From Mycolicibacterium sp. GF69 (GTDB lineage Bacteria > Actinomycetota > Actinomycetes > Mycobacteriales > Mycobacteriaceae), in NCBI RefSeq assembly GCF_003284965.1, contig NZ_QMEW01000012.1, forward strand, positions 1 to 64,000: a DNA stretch of 64,000 bases, read 5' to 3'. Under the pieces are notes generated by a model. That model was not told the origin of the DNA. It searched no databases and saw only the letters and a list, made by a program, of their open reading frames with translations. The position numbers and the translations under genes were made by a program. Below, one piece after another: positions 63,990-64,000 of the stretch (its first letter is position 1; each line of letters opens with the position of its first letter).

Positions 63990-64000
63990 GGGCCGGTGGC

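Overview
The window is high-GC actinobacterial DNA from a non-tuberculous, probably fast-growing Mycobacterium (Mycolicibacterium-type). Gene content and order follow, from memory, the M. tuberculosis block Rv1207 to Rv1262c almost gene for gene. The PE/PE_PGRS genes and the vapBC and relBE toxin-antitoxin pairs that H37Rv carries in this stretch are absent. Extra genes are present instead: a suppressor-of-fused protein, a malic enzyme, a siderophore-interacting protein, a DUF559 protein and a large LuxR-type regulator. No rRNA, tRNA, CRISPR array, prophage or complete insertion sequence was seen. No stretch above about 300 bases lacks a gene; the longest gaps are 32619-32884 (holds a 54-bp tandem repeat) and 45819-46008 (holds a 58-bp hairpin repeat).

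Layout. 1-5740: folP2, gpgS (methylglucose lipopolysaccharide), a DivIVA-domain protein, tag, a DUF3117 protein, then divergent glgM and glgC (alpha-glucan/maltose-1-phosphate). 5737-11050: two small membrane proteins, an ABC drug exporter with its TetR regulator, and an O-methyltransferase. 11226-14505: the envelope stress block sigE-rseA-htrA-tatB. 14524-20784: a secreted LAS-type peptidase, mrp, a lytic transglycosylase, DUF1003 and MgtE-N/CBS proteins, and a CoA-ester lyase. 20947-27451: two small membrane proteins and the trehalose importer operon lpqY-sugA-sugB-sugC, to which a SUFU-domain gene is translationally coupled. 27464-36715: corA, mdh, malic enzyme, lpqZ, an SDR and kgd, so several genes around malate and 2-oxoglutarate metabolism lie together. 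36889-41038: a membrane protein and two MFS exporters. 41041-47603: an FAD-linked oxidase overlapping a RecB-like/RNase H/SF1 helicase protein, then a DUF559 gene bracketed by inverted 58-bp repeats, and lprE. 47695-51397: deaD, an acyltransferase and an IdeR-box siderophore-interacting protein. 51410-58667: TetR-cyp130, a GlcD-like oxidase, a LuxR regulator and tap. 58742-63961: udgB, a TetR divergent from an FAD monooxygenase/LLM pair, a Ddn-like reductase, a HIT protein and a mismatch glycosylase.

Regulation visible in the sequence. Many genes have a TAnnnT-type -10 hexamer exactly 6-7 nt upstream of an ATG or GTG and no Shine-Dalgarno. This is the signature of leaderless mycobacterial transcripts, and it was used to decide several starts. 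Within operons, genes are commonly joined by ATGA, GTGA or TGATG overlaps. Family assignments are by reading motifs and by remembered homologues; no database search was run.
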